This document shows positions 18,848-27,943 of a stretch of 64,000 nucleotides of DNA, piece after piece; positions within the stretch are counted from its first letter, which is position 1, and every line of letters begins with the position of its first letter. The DNA is taken from positions 15,280 to 79,279 of the forward strand of contig NZ_JAHAHT010000002.1 of NCBI RefSeq assembly GCF_018373095.1. Reading direction: 5' to 3'. The position numbers were made by a program, and so were the translations under genes. Source of the DNA: Haemophilus parahaemolyticus (GTDB lineage: Bacteria > Pseudomonadota > Gammaproteobacteria > Enterobacterales > Pasteurellaceae). The notes beneath the pieces were generated by a model that did not search any database, had not been told where the DNA came from, and was given only the letters and a program-made list of their open reading frames with translations.

Positions 18848-18973
18848 ATGGATCATACGTTAATTGTTTTTGATATGGATACACATTGCTTAGAGCGTAA
18901 TATGTGCAGGAAAATCAGTAGTAAATTGGGAAAAGATAATAAAAATTTAACCATTTACAGCCCTTATGCATAA
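18848..18973 (+). pseudogene. Small ORF, possible VapD-family remnant
   Basis: A 41-codon frame with a weak GGGGA ribosome site. The first residues, MDHTLIVFDMDTHCLERN, recall the start of VapD endoribonucleases (an FD-x-DT-x-CL pattern). The rest does not follow the family and the chain is less than half the normal length. It is either a degraded vapD or a chance frame. Confidence 0.25.
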
Positions 18974-18997
18974 CGTAGGATAAAATCAAAAATCATG

Positions 18998-19022
18998 GTG
19001 GGCTAAAGCCTACCCTACCAAC
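18998..19022. repeat. Short REP-like hairpin
   Basis: GTGGGCTAAAGCCTAC followed by CCTACCAAC. The tail matches the repeat at 11144-11170. It ends just before the gnd ribosome site. Confidence 0.4.
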
Positions 19023-19033
19023 AGGAGAAAAAA

Positions 19034-20488
19034 ATGTCAGTAAAAGGCGACATCGGTGTTATCGGCTTAGCCGTAATGGGGCAGAACCTTATTTTAAATA
19101 TGAATGATCACGGCTTTAAAGTGGTGGCGTATAACCGCACAACTTCAAAAGTGGATGAGTTCTTAGAAGGAGCTGCGAAAGGCACAAACATTATTGGGGC
19201 GTATTCTTTAGAAGACTTGGCGTCTAAATTGGAGCGTCCGCGCAAAGTGATGTTAATGGTGCGTGCGGGTGATGTGGTGGATCAATTTATTGATGCATTA
19301 TTACCGCACTTGGAAGAAGGCGACATCATTATTGATGGCGGTAACTCAAACTATCCAGACACAAACCGTCGTGTGAAAGCCTTAGCGGAGAAAGGTATTC
19401 GCTTTATCGGTTCTGGCGTGTCAGGCGGTGAAGAGGGTGCACGTCACGGACCTTCCATTATGCCAGGCGGTAATGCAGAAGCGTGGCAATATGTGAAACC
19501 AATCTTCCAAGCGATCTCGGCGAAAACTGAACAAGCCGAGCCTTGCTGTGACTGGGTGGGCGGCGAAGGGGCTGGTCATTTCGTGAAAATGGTTCACAAC
19601 GGTATCGAATATGGTGATATGCAATTAATCTGCGAAGCCTACCAATTCTTAAAAGAAGGTTTAGGCTTAAGCTACGAAGAGATGCAGTCTATCTTTGCAG
19701 AATGGAAAAAAACCGAGCTTGATAGCTACTTAATCGACATCACCACCGACATTCTTGGCTATAAAGATGCCGACGGCGAGCCGTTAGTAGAAAAAATCTT
19801 AGACACTGCAGGTCAAAAAGGGACAGGTAAATGGACGGGTATCAACGCCTTAGATTTCGGTATTCCATTAACCTTAATCACTGAATCAGTGTTCGCACGT
19901 TGTGTATCTTCATTCAAAGACCAACGTTTAGCCGCAAGCCAACTCTTCAACAAAACCATCACACCAGTTGAAGGTGACAAAAAAGTATGGATCGAAGCGG
20001 TGCGTAAAGCATTATTAGCTTCAAAAATCATCTCTTACGCACAAGGCTTTATGCTCATTCGTGAAGCATCAGAACAGTTCGGTTGGAATATCAACTACGG
20101 TGCAACCGCATTGTTATGGCGTGAAGGTTGTATCATCCGCAGCCGTTTCTTAGGCAACATCCGTGATGCGTACGAAGCGAACCCAAATTTAATCTTCTTA
20201 GGTTCAGACAGCTACTTCAAAGGCATTTTAGAAAATGCGTTAAGTGACTGGCGTAAAGTAGTGGCGAAATCGATTGAAGTGGGCATTCCAATGCCTTGTA
20301 TGGCATCGGCTATCACTTTCTTAGATGGCTACACCTCAGCACGTTTACCAGCAAACTTATTACAAGCTCAACGTGACTACTTCGGTGCACACACTTATGA
20401 ACGCACGGACAAACCACGTGGCGAATTCTTCCACACCAACTGGACGGGGCGTGGTGGTAATACGGCTTCAACCACTTATGACGTGTAA
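19034..20488 (+). CDS. gnd: 6-phosphogluconate dehydrogenase (decarboxylating)
   Basis: A 484-residue enzyme that oxidises 6-phosphogluconate to ribulose-5-phosphate with NADPH. The N-terminal NADP fold has GLAVMGQNL, and the active-site region has DGGNSNYPDT and VKMVHNGIEYGDMQ with the catalytic lysine. The tail AHTYERTDKPRGEFFHTNW is typical. AGGAG lies 7 bases upstream. It completes the zwf-pgl-gnd set. Confidence 0.96.
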   Translation: MSVKGDIGVIGLAVMGQNLILNMNDHGFKVVAYNRTTSKVDEFLEGAAKGTNIIGAYSLEDLASKLERPRKVMLMVRAGDVVDQFIDALLPHLEEGDIIIDGGNSNYPDTNRRVKALAEKGIRFIGSGVSGGEEGARHGPSIMPGGNAEAWQYVKPIFQAISAKTEQAEPCCDWVGGEGAGHFVKMVHNGIEYGDMQLICEAYQFLKEGLGLSYEEMQSIFAEWKKTELDSYLIDITTDILGYKDADGEPLVEKILDTAGQKGTGKWTGINALDFGIPLTLITESVFARCVSSFKDQRLAASQLFNKTITPVEGDKKVWIEAVRKALLASKIISYAQGFMLIREASEQFGWNINYGATALLWREGCIIRSRFLGNIRDAYEANPNLIFLGSDSYFKGILENALSDWRKVVAKSIEVGIPMPCMASAITFLDGYTSARLPANLLQAQRDYFGAHTYERTDKPRGEFFHTNWTGRGGNTASTTYDV

Positions 20489-20500
20489 GTATTAAAATAA

Positions 20501-20601
20501 AAAGGCAATAATAGACCAAAGTATTGGTAAAAATGAGCTTAGATCTTATAGTACAAAGCTTTAAGCTCACTTTTACTAACTGTTTTGTCTATTATGCCTT
20601 T
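20501..20601. repeat. Palindromic repeat element, copy B
   Basis: An imperfect palindrome of about 100 bases. The outer arms are AAAGGCAATAATAGAC / GTCTATTATGCCTTT, and the inner arms TAAAAATGAGCTT / AAGCTCACTTTTA face each other around AGTACAAAG. The inner 55 bases align with the element at 6741-6795. It lies between convergent gnd and holC and may also terminate both transcripts. Confidence 0.65.
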
Positions 20602-20604
20602 ATA

Positions 20605-21033
20605 TTAGGAATTTGTTTGTTCTGTTGAAAGTTGCCAGCCTTGCTGACGATATTGTTTATAACGCTCGCGGGCTTGGATTTTTTCCGTTTCATCTACAGG
20701 TACAAACTCAATGACTTGATTAAAACTCGCTATAAATTCAGGGATTTGCACTTGCAAGCTAATCAATAAATCGCGACGTTGGGCATTGCGTTTGCCTTTC
20801 CAGCTGATTTCAATAGGAGTTGGGTATTGCGTCGTTTCGCCAGAAAGATTATGTGGTACAAAAGAGTCTGGTTCCTTCATCCAAAGTAGCTCGTCAATCT
20901 CCAATGCCTGTTGCTCTGTTTCGCACGCAATCAACACGCGTTTACCTAGCCGCCATGCTTTTTCTGCTAAATCACATGCTTGCTCATGAATATTATCTTT
21001 ATTATTTAAAACATAAAATTGAACTTGTTTCAT
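20605..21033 (-). CDS. holC: DNA polymerase III chi subunit
   Basis: A 142-residue protein that links the clamp loader to single-strand binding protein. It matches HolC from its start (MKQVQFYVL) to RERYKQYRQQGW near the end. The start at 21033 is chosen because the longer frame adds a non-family leader. That start overlaps the stop codon of a 36-codon ORF upstream (ATGA), suggesting translational coupling. Confidence 0.9.
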   Translation of the reverse strand: MKQVQFYVLNNKDNIHEQACDLAEKAWRLGKRVLIACETEQQALEIDELLWMKEPDSFVPHNLSGETTQYPTPIEISWKGKRNAQRRDLLISLQVQIPEFIASFNQVIEFVPVDETEKIQARERYKQYRQQGWQLSTEQTNS

Positions 21034-21140
21034 TGAATTATCCTTGAAAAATATAAGATATTTGAATTTAAACGTTGTTTTAGCTGTTCCAAACGGCACT
21101 CTGGATCTGTACGTTCAATTAAAGTTTTGGCAAGTGTCAT
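21030..21140 (-). CDS. Small ORF coupled to holC
   Basis: A 36-residue frame beginning MTLAKTLIERTD, with a weak AAAGA ribosome site. Its TGA overlaps the holC ATG. It has no recognised domain. It may be a leader peptide for holC or the tail of a lost gene. Confidence 0.35.
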   Translation of the reverse strand: MTLAKTLIERTDPECRLEQLKQRLNSNILYFSRIIQ

Positions 21141-21341
21141 AAGTTATCTTTACATCAATAGCTTAACATTACTCTAGCATAATGCTTACTTTATTTCGAC
21201 ATAGAATCATCACCCTTAATATTTTTTTATTTTAATTTATTAAATCTCTAAATATGGTTAATGCTTGCAAGATGTGGCTTTGAACGTTACAATGCCAGTC
21301 TATTTCCCTGTTTTTTATATACTCACCATTGAGGTTTAAGA

Positions 21342-22643
21342 ATGTCAATTTCTATCGAAACTTTAGAAGGCTTACAACGCCGTGTAACAATTACCGTAGC
21401 AGCAGATAAAATCGAAGCAGCTTACAAAGAACAGTTAAAAGGCTATGCGAAAAACGCTCGCGTAGACGGTTTCCGTAAAGGTAAAGTACCTCACTCAATT
21501 ATTGAACAACGTTTTGGAGTGGCAGCTCGTCAAGAAGTGTTATCTGATGAAATGCAACGCGCATTCTTTGATGCCGTTATCGCAGAAAAAATCAACCTTG
21601 CAGGTCGTCCAACTTTCACCCCAAACAACTACCAACCAGGTCAAGAGTTCTCTTTCTCTGTTACTTTTGAAGTGTTCCCAGAAGTAGAATTAAAAGGTTT
21701 AGAAAACATCGAAGTTGAAAAACCAGTGGTTGAAATCTCAGATGCAGATTTAGACAAAATGGTTGATGTTTTACGCAAACAACAAGCAACTTGGGCAGAA
21801 AGCCAAGATGCAGCGAAAGCAGAAGATCGCGTAACAATCGATTTCGTAGGTTCTGTTGACGGCGAAGAATTCGAAGGCGGTAAAGCAACTGACTTCGTAC
21901 TTGCAATGGGCCAAGGTCGTATGATCCCTGGTTTTGAAGAGGGTATCGTAGGTCACAAAGCGGGCGAGCAATTCGATATCGATGTGACTTTCCCTGCAGA
22001 ATACCACGCTGAAAACTTAAAAGGTAAAGCAGCAAAATTCGCGATCACCTTGAAAAAGGTAGAAAATATCGTATTACCTGAATTAACGGAAGAGTTCGTT
22101 AAAAAATTCGGTAACGCAAAATCAGTTGAAGATTTACGTGCAGAAATCAAGAAAAATATGCAACGTGAATTAAACAACGCAGTCACTGCACGTGTGAAAA
22201 ACCAAGTAATCAATGGTTTAATTGCACAAAACGATATCGAAGTGCCTGCAGCAGCAGTAGCGGAAGAAGTGGAAGTATTACGTCAACAAGCGGTTCAACG
22301 TTTTGGTGGTAAACCAGAAATGGCAGCACAATTACCAGCTGAATTATTCGAAGCGGAAGCTAAACGCCGTGTTCAAGTAGGTTTATTACTTTCAACGGTT
22401 ATTGGCTCTAACGAATTAAAAGTGGATGAAGCACGCGTTGAAGCGATGATCGCAGATATCGCATCAGCTTACGAGCAACCAGCTGAAGTAGTAGAATACT
22501 ATGCTAAAAACCGTCAATTAACTGAAAATATCCGTAACGTAGTATTAGAAGAGCAAGCGGTTGATGCAGTATTAGCGAAAGCGAAAGTGACTGAAAAAGC
22601 GATGTCATTTGACGAGTTAATGCAATCACAAGTTCAAGCCTAA
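21342..22643 (+). CDS. tig: Trigger factor, ribosome-bound chaperone
   Basis: A 433-residue chaperone and peptidyl-prolyl isomerase that binds near the ribosome exit tunnel. The ribosome-docking signature GFRKGKVP is at about residue 44, an FKBP-type domain spans roughly 150-245 ([19 protein letters not shown]), and the C-terminal helical arms follow. GAGG precedes the start. A hairpin follows the stop. Confidence 0.96.
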   Translation: MSISIETLEGLQRRVTITVAADKIEAAYKEQLKGYAKNARVDGFRKGKVPHSIIEQRFGVAARQEVLSDEMQRAFFDAVIAEKINLAGRPTFTPNNYQPGQEFSFSVTFEVFPEVELKGLENIEVEKPVVEISDADLDKMVDVLRKQQATWAESQDAAKAEDRVTIDFVGSVDGEEFEGGKATDFVLAMGQGRMIPGFEEGIVGHKAGEQFDIDVTFPAEYHAENLKGKAAKFAITLKKVENIVLPELTEEFVKKFGNAKSVEDLRAEIKKNMQRELNNAVTARVKNQVINGLIAQNDIEVPAAAVAEEVEVLRQQAVQRFGGKPEMAAQLPAELFEAEAKRRVQVGLLLSTVIGSNELKVDEARVEAMIADIASAYEQPAEVVEYYAKNRQLTENIRNVVLEEQAVDAVLAKAKVTEKAMSFDELMQSQVQA

Positions 22644-22648
22644 TCTTT

Positions 22649-22674
22649 AAAGCCGCTCCGCTGTGAGCGGTTTT
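22649..22674 (+). terminator. Intrinsic terminator after tig
   Basis: AAAGCCGCT-ccgctgtg-AGCGGTTTT, a short GC stem followed by T's. Confidence 0.7.
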
Positions 22675-22757
22675 CGTGTACAAGCGGTTTGTTTTCGCAA
22701 AACTTTTGCAAAATTTGACCGCTTGATTTGCATTATTTGCAACCAAAGAGAGGATTT

Positions 22758-23201
22758 ATGGACTTAACGTTTACTCAACAACTTCAACAATTTATTGCAA
22801 ATCATCCATTGCTAATTGCGGCGTGGGTGGCAGTATTTGTGATTACCCTTTATACCTTATTCAAAGGGGCAACCAGCAAATTCAAAGTGATTGAAAATGC
22901 CGAAGCAGTGCAATTGGTAAATAATGAAGAAGGTGTGTTCTTAGATGTGCGTACTGATGATGAATTTCGTAAAGGGCACATTGTGGAAAGCCACTTAATT
23001 CACCCAAGCGACATTAAAGATGGCAAAACCACTTCAATCGACAAATTCAAAGCTCGCCCAGTTATCGTGATGGATGGTAACGGTTTCGGTGCAACCAAAA
23101 TTGCAGAACAGCTTGTTAAACACGGCTTTGAAAAAGTTTATGCACTTAAAGAAGGTATGATGGGCTGGAAAACTGCAAATCTGCCGACAGTAAAAAAATA
23201 A
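22758..23201 (+). CDS. Membrane-anchored rhodanese-like protein
   Basis: A 147-residue protein of the YibN type with one N-terminal membrane helix (about 20-38) and a cytoplasmic rhodanese domain (VFLDVRTDDEFRKGHI near 64-80). The active-site loop reads VMDGNGFGAT where a catalytic cysteine would be expected, so sulfur transfer is unlikely. The gene precedes secB and gpsA as yibN does in E. coli. AGAGAGG precedes the ATG at 22758. Confidence 0.85.
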   Translation: MDLTFTQQLQQFIANHPLLIAAWVAVFVITLYTLFKGATSKFKVIENAEAVQLVNNEEGVFLDVRTDDEFRKGHIVESHLIHPSDIKDGKTTSIDKFKARPVIVMDGNGFGATKIAEQLVKHGFEKVYALKEGMMGWKTANLPTVKK

Positions 23202-23210
23202 GGAAATAAT

Positions 23211-23729
23211 ATGGCTGAAGAAAACAAAGTTGCTGAAACAGCAGAACAAGAAGCACAACAATTCGAATTCCAAATTCAACGCATCTATGTCAAAGATGTT
23301 TCTTTCGAAGCACCAAACCTACCCACCATCTTCAATCAAGAATGGGCACCCAAATTAGCTTTTGAACTGGATACTGAAACGCGTGAATTAGGCGAAAATC
23401 TTTACGAGGTAGTATTACATATTAATGTTTCAACTACATTAGAAGGCAGTGGCGACACCGCATTCATTTGTGAAGTAAAACAAGCGGGTGTATTTACCAT
23501 CAAAGGTTTAGAAGGCATCCAATTGGCTCACTGCTTATCAGCGCAATGCCCAGAAATTCTTTACCCTTATGCTCGTGAATTAATCGCAAGCCTAGTAAAC
23601 CGCGGTACATTCCCAGCATTAAATCTTTCTCCAGTAAACTTTAATGCACTATTTGCGGATTACCTTGATCGTTTAGAAGCTGCATCAGCGGAAGAAGACG
23701 AAGAGAAAAGTAAAGAAAAAGCAAACTAA
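23211..23729 (+). CDS. secB: Protein-export chaperone SecB
   Basis: A 172-residue tetrameric chaperone that keeps precursors unfolded and hands them to SecA. The family core is intact ([17 protein letters not shown] near the start, [16 protein letters not shown] near the end). It has a longer charged tail ([10 protein letters not shown]) than E. coli SecB. It begins 9 bases after the rhodanese gene. Confidence 0.96.
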   Translation: MAEENKVAETAEQEAQQFEFQIQRIYVKDVSFEAPNLPTIFNQEWAPKLAFELDTETRELGENLYEVVLHINVSTTLEGSGDTAFICEVKQAGVFTIKGLEGIQLAHCLSAQCPEILYPYARELIASLVNRGTFPALNLSPVNFNALFADYLDRLEAASAEEDEEKSKEKAN

Positions 23730-23747
23730 TTTTGTTTTTTAGAAAGA

Positions 23748-23777
23748 ATAGGTATGTGAAAACATACCTATTTTTTT
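23748..23777 (+). terminator. Intrinsic terminator after secB
   Basis: AATAGGTATGT-gaaa-ACATACCTATT followed by a run of T's. Confidence 0.85.
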
Positions 23778-23852
23778 AGATGCGATATAATAAAACATAT
23801 TCATTTTCCTCTAGTCCATAAAAGAAAGAGGAAACGTTCAAAAGGAAGAATT

Positions 23853-24863
23853 ATGACCGCAACCTACTCTGCCCCGGTTACCGTGCTTGGTGCAGGCTCT
23901 TACGGCACAGCTTTAGCTATTGCACTTGCACGCAACGGACACAAAACTTACCTCTGGGGACATCAGCCTGAAGCAATGGCAAAATTGGCTGAAGAGAGAA
24001 TGAACCAAGCCTTTTTGCCTGATATCCCTTTCCCCGAAGCCCTTGACATTGAAAGCAATTTGGCACAAGCATTAAGTAAAGCACGTGATTTACTGATTGT
24101 TGTTCCAAGCCACGTATTTGCCGAAGTGCTACAAAATATCAAACCGTTTATTCGCCCTGAACATCGTATTATGTGGGCAACCAAAGGCTTAGAACGCAAC
24201 ACAGGTCGATTATTGCAAACGGTGGCTGAAGAGATTTTAGGTAAATCACACTCACTAGCGGTCTTATCTGGCCCTACTTTTGCAAAAGAGCTCGCAGCTG
24301 GTTTGCCTACCGCTATTGCGCTTGCTTCAAACGACTCACAATTTGCGGATGAAATGCAGCAACGCATTCATTGCTCAAAAACTTTCCGTGTCTATATCAA
24401 CAATGATATGGTCGGTGTTCAATTAGGTGGAGCGATTAAAAATGTAATTGCAATTGGGGCAGGTGTTTCAGATGGAATGGGCTTCGGGGCAAATGCTCGC
24501 ACCGCGTTGATTACCCGTGGTTTGGTTGAAATCAGCCGTTTAGGTGCTTCGCTTGGAGCTGATCCAAAAACCTTTATGGGAATGGCAGGCTTGGGCGATT
24601 TGGTGCTTACTTGTACCGATAACCAATCACGCAACCGTCGTTTCGGTTTAGCATTGGGACAAGGCAAAAAAGCAGACGATATTATTGAAGAAATCGGGCA
24701 AGTGGTAGAGGGTTTCTACAACACTAAAGAGGCTTATTTACTCGCCCAAAAACAAGGGGTAGAAATGCCCATCGTCGAGCAAATCTACCAAATGCTGTTC
24801 GAAGGAAAAAGTGCCGTGGATGTTGCCAAAGCTTTGTTAGGACGCGAGCGTAAAGGCGAGTAA
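23853..24863 (+). CDS. gpsA: Glycerol-3-phosphate dehydrogenase [NAD(P)+]
   Basis: A 336-residue cytosolic enzyme that makes sn-glycerol-3-phosphate for phospholipids. The nucleotide-binding [12 protein letters not shown] is near residue 11, and the catalytic lysine lies in [13 protein letters not shown] near 190-202. AAAGGAAG lies upstream. cysE begins 11 bases later, the same secB-gpsA-cysE order as in E. coli. Confidence 0.96.
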   Translation: MTATYSAPVTVLGAGSYGTALAIALARNGHKTYLWGHQPEAMAKLAEERMNQAFLPDIPFPEALDIESNLAQALSKARDLLIVVPSHVFAEVLQNIKPFIRPEHRIMWATKGLERNTGRLLQTVAEEILGKSHSLAVLSGPTFAKELAAGLPTAIALASNDSQFADEMQQRIHCSKTFRVYINNDMVGVQLGGAIKNVIAIGAGVSDGMGFGANARTALITRGLVEISRLGASLGADPKTFMGMAGLGDLVLTCTDNQSRNRRFGLALGQGKKADDIIEEIGQVVEGFYNTKEAYLLAQKQGVEMPIVEQIYQMLFEGKSAVDVAKALLGRERKGE

Positions 24864-24874
24864 AAAGGAAGAAT

Positions 24875-25693
24875 ATGATAAACGCACAACAACAAGCCAT
24901 CATCTGGCAAGAGATCCGTCAAGAAGCACAGGAATTAGTGGAAAGCGAACCCATGCTTGCCAGCTTTTTCCACTCGACTATTTTAAAACACCTTAATCTC
25001 GGCAGTTCGTTGAGCTATATTTTGGCGAACAAGTTAGAAAATCCTATTATGCCTGCGATTGCTCTAAAAGAAATTATTGAAGAGGCATATCGTGCAGATC
25101 CGCAAATAATTTTGAGTGCAGCCTGCGATATTGATGCGGTTCGTACCCGAGACCCTGCGGTAGATAAGTGGACAACGCCGCTGCTTTATCTCAAAGGCTT
25201 CCACGCCTTACAAAGCTATCGCGTAACCCATTATTTGTGGAAGCAAGGTCGCAAAGCGTTAGCAGTTTATCTACAAAATGAGATCTCCGTCGCGTTTGAT
25301 GTGGATATTCACCCTGCTGCACGCGTCGGCTGTGGCATTATGTTTGACCACGCAACAGGTATTGTCGTGGGCGAAACTGCGGTAATCGAAAATGATGTGT
25401 CGATTCTGCAAGGTGTGACTCTTGGTGGTACAGGAAAAGAACATGGTGATCGTCACCCGAAAATTCGCGAGGGCGTGATGATTGGTGCAGGTGCAAAAAT
25501 TCTTGGCAATATCGAAATTGGGCAATACGCGAAAATTGGAGCAAATTCGGTGGTGCTTCAGCCTGTACCCGATCACGCCACTGCTGCGGGTGTACCTGCC
25601 AAAATTATCAGTAAATCTTCCGACCAAAAACCTGCCTTTGATATGAACCAATATTTTGAGGATACCCAAGGAATGTTTGGAGATGGGATTTAA
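24875..25693 (+). CDS. cysE: Serine acetyltransferase
   Basis: A 272-residue enzyme that makes O-acetylserine for cysteine synthesis. The N-terminal helical domain is followed by a left-handed beta-helix with hexapeptide repeats (about 150-230) and the active-site stretch HPAARVGCGIMFDHATG. AAAGGAAG provides the ribosome site. It is coupled to gpsA. Confidence 0.95.
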   Translation: MINAQQQAIIWQEIRQEAQELVESEPMLASFFHSTILKHLNLGSSLSYILANKLENPIMPAIALKEIIEEAYRADPQIILSAACDIDAVRTRDPAVDKWTTPLLYLKGFHALQSYRVTHYLWKQGRKALAVYLQNEISVAFDVDIHPAARVGCGIMFDHATGIVVGETAVIENDVSILQGVTLGGTGKEHGDRHPKIREGVMIGAGAKILGNIEIGQYAKIGANSVVLQPVPDHATAAGVPAKIISKSSDQKPAFDMNQYFEDTQGMFGDGI

Positions 25694-25760
25694 CCTAGTT
25701 TATCTAGTTTAGCGAAACATAAAGAACCTGAAATATAATGAATGGCATATGACAAAATGG

Positions 25761-27359
25761 TTACTGACATTTGGTTTGTCTACTATGACATTTTGTTTTA
25801 CTCTCTAGTAAAAACGGCAACAAAGCAAATAGCATCAACATCAATGCGGTAACTGAAGCATCTTCGGTACGGTAGCTGCCGAGTTGTTGGTAAAGCAAAT
25901 AAGGCAACGTACTAAAATCAGGCGTGCCAAAAAACGCAATCACCGCAAAACTGCCTAGGCTCGCAGACATTGATAAGATAAAGGCATTGGCAAGCGGTCG
26001 GACTAGGTAATGTTTTTCCGCAATCCACCAGCGGTTGAAGCCCGATAAACCAAGACTTCGAGCAAGTTTATCTTGGGCATTGAACGTTTCCCACATAGAA
26101 GAAAAGAGCATCGGGTAGACGTAAGGAATTAAGATAATGCCATTCATTACGCCAACCAAAACTAGCAGTTGAGTAGTAGAAAGTGAGATATTCATCAGCA
26201 ATAAAAAGAGCCCGACTGCCAGTAAAAATACGGGTAAAATCAGCGGGTAAGTAGCGACGCTACCTAAAATTGCGTGTAGAAAATGGTGTTTACGGTAAAG
26301 TAATTGACGGGTTTCAAGTGCAATCAGGTAAGTCACGCCAACTGTGGTGATTGAGGCAATTAAGCTAATCAGCACCGAGAAAAGCGTAGCTTCCCAAAGC
26401 TCTAGATTAACAAGGCGTTGCCAAAAGTGAGAAACGGAAATCCCTGCCCAGAGTACACTAACAAGCGGTAATAAAATCAATAACGTTTGCAAAATCAAAA
26501 TGCTTTGCAAACCCAGTTTGCGGCTACCCGCTAAACGTGGCTTCCAAAGTTCAACGTTGGTGGTTTGGTTGCTTTGCTTTAAAGCACGTTGTGAGAAGAA
26601 GAATAGCAAAGCTTGCAACACAATGCCGAATGCTAATTGCACCATTATCAGCATCACGGCTTTAGCAAAATCAAACTCAAAACTCACCGCTTGATAAATC
26701 GCTACTTCTAACGTGCTATATTTAGGCCCCCCGCCAAGCATTAAGACGATAGGGAAACTAGTAAAGCAGATCATAAAAATCGTTAGAAACACATAGGGCA
26801 GAATGCGTTTAAACATAGGAAATTCAACAATACGGAAATAATTCCAACCCGAAAGGTTAAGTTGTGCTGAAAGTTGGTATTGGCTAGACGGAATGAGGGC
26901 AAGTGCCTCCACACAATATTTCGTTACAAGCGGAATGTTGAGTAATCCGTGTGCAATAAGAATACCTTGTAAGCCGTAAATATTGGAGTGCCAATCAATA
27001 CCAATCCACTTCATTACTTGTGCAATCCAACCTGAATTGCCCCAAATACCAATCACGGCAAAAATAATCACAAGTGAAGGAAGCGACCAAACAAAAAGAA
27101 TGCTTTTATAAAGCCAAGTTTTGCCTTTAAATTCGAGGTAGAAAAAGGCTTTGGCGAGCAATATGCCGAGAATGGTAGAAATACTGGCAGAAAGCACCGC
27201 TTGCAGAAGGCTATATTTGAGGATAGGCAAGGCTTCTATCAGCGAAAAGAGCGTTTCTTCTTGGCGGTTATCCATCAATGCCCATAAACTAAAGGCGTAA
27301 AGCGATACAATGGTTGCGTAAAGTAGCCAAGCGGTGATTTTGGTAAGGTTATTGAACAT
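25761..27359 (-). CDS. thiP: Thiamine ABC transporter permease ThiP
   Basis: A 532-residue inner-membrane permease made of two homologous halves with about twelve helices, as in ThiP. The C-terminal DFSTLPYLLYQQLGSYRTEDASVTAL and the inner EAA-type loop after QLNLSGWNYFRIVEF match the family. The start at 27359 (MFNNLTK) is chosen over the ATG at 27398. The binding protein ThiB and ATPase ThiQ, normally on either side, are both absent, so this gene is an orphan or works with distant partners. Confidence 0.87.
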   Translation of the reverse strand: MFNNLTKITAWLLYATIVSLYAFSLWALMDNRQEETLFSLIEALPILKYSLLQAVLSASISTILGILLAKAFFYLEFKGKTWLYKSILFVWSLPSLVIIFAVIGIWGNSGWIAQVMKWIGIDWHSNIYGLQGILIAHGLLNIPLVTKYCVEALALIPSSQYQLSAQLNLSGWNYFRIVEFPMFKRILPYVFLTIFMICFTSFPIVLMLGGGPKYSTLEVAIYQAVSFEFDFAKAVMLIMVQLAFGIVLQALLFFFSQRALKQSNQTTNVELWKPRLAGSRKLGLQSILILQTLLILLPLVSVLWAGISVSHFWQRLVNLELWEATLFSVLISLIASITTVGVTYLIALETRQLLYRKHHFLHAILGSVATYPLILPVFLLAVGLFLLLMNISLSTTQLLVLVGVMNGIILIPYVYPMLFSSMWETFNAQDKLARSLGLSGFNRWWIAEKHYLVRPLANAFILSMSASLGSFAVIAFFGTPDFSTLPYLLYQQLGSYRTEDASVTALMLMLFALLPFLLESKTKCHSRQTKCQ

Positions 27360-27498
27360 TGAAATACACTTTTTAAATAAACTGCAAAATTCTATCACTT
27401 TTCAACCGCTTGTTGGCTGAAAATTAGCTTTATTTTGTAATATAAATGTCAAAAAATCGTTAAATTAGCTGAATCACTATACAAATTTCGCGGAAAAA

Positions 27499-27514
27499 TG
27501 TGAACTCTATCACG
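27499..27514. promoter_or_regulatory. CRP-cAMP binding site upstream of ptsHI-crr
   Basis: TGTGA-ACTCTA-TCACG matches the CRP consensus TGTGA-N6-TCACA at 9 of 10 defined bases. It lies about 95 bases before the ptsH start. CRP control of pts genes is established in enterics, and crp itself is in this window at 51803. Confidence 0.75.
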
Positions 27515-27607
27515 TTTTTTTATTTTTTATCGTGAATTTATATTCATTTTATAGTAAAGTGCAGGCAGTTAAAAAACTTACATTCTTTACGCAGAGAGGA
27601 AAATATT

Positions 27608-27868
27608 ATGGCGTATTCTAAAGACGTTGTTATTACAGCTCCAAGTGGTTTACACACTCGCCCAGCGGCTGAATTTGTGAAAGCAGCAAAAGGTTTCGTT
27701 TCAGACATTACCGTAACTTCAAGCGGTAAATCTGCAAGTGCAAAAAGCTTATTCAAACTTCAAACTTTAGGTTTAACGCAAGGCACTAATATTACGATTA
27801 CCGCAGAAGGTGAAGATGAGCAAAAAGCGGTGGATTTCTTAGTCGATTTAATCCCTACTTTAGAATAA
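27608..27868 (+). CDS. ptsH: Phosphocarrier protein HPr
   Basis: An 86-residue PTS carrier that passes phosphate from enzyme I to sugar-specific EII proteins. The phosphorylated histidine is His16 in [10 protein letters not shown], and the [17 protein letters not shown] loop holds the second conserved serine. GAGAGGA precedes the ATG. First gene of ptsH-ptsI-crr. Confidence 0.97.
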   Translation: MAYSKDVVITAPSGLHTRPAAEFVKAAKGFVSDITVTSSGKSASAKSLFKLQTLGLTQGTNITITAEGEDEQKAVDFLVDLIPTLE

Positions 27869-27888
27869 TCACTCCCTTTATTGTTCCT

Positions 27889-27917
27889 ATGGCAAGTTTC
27901 GGCTTGCCATTGTTTTT
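27889..27917 (+). terminator. Hairpin between ptsH and ptsI
   Basis: ATGGCAAG-tttcgg-CTTGCCAT then a T-rich tail. It probably gives partial termination so that HPr is made in excess over enzyme I. Confidence 0.75.
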
Positions 27918-27943
27918 ACACTACTTTTTAAAAGGATAACATT

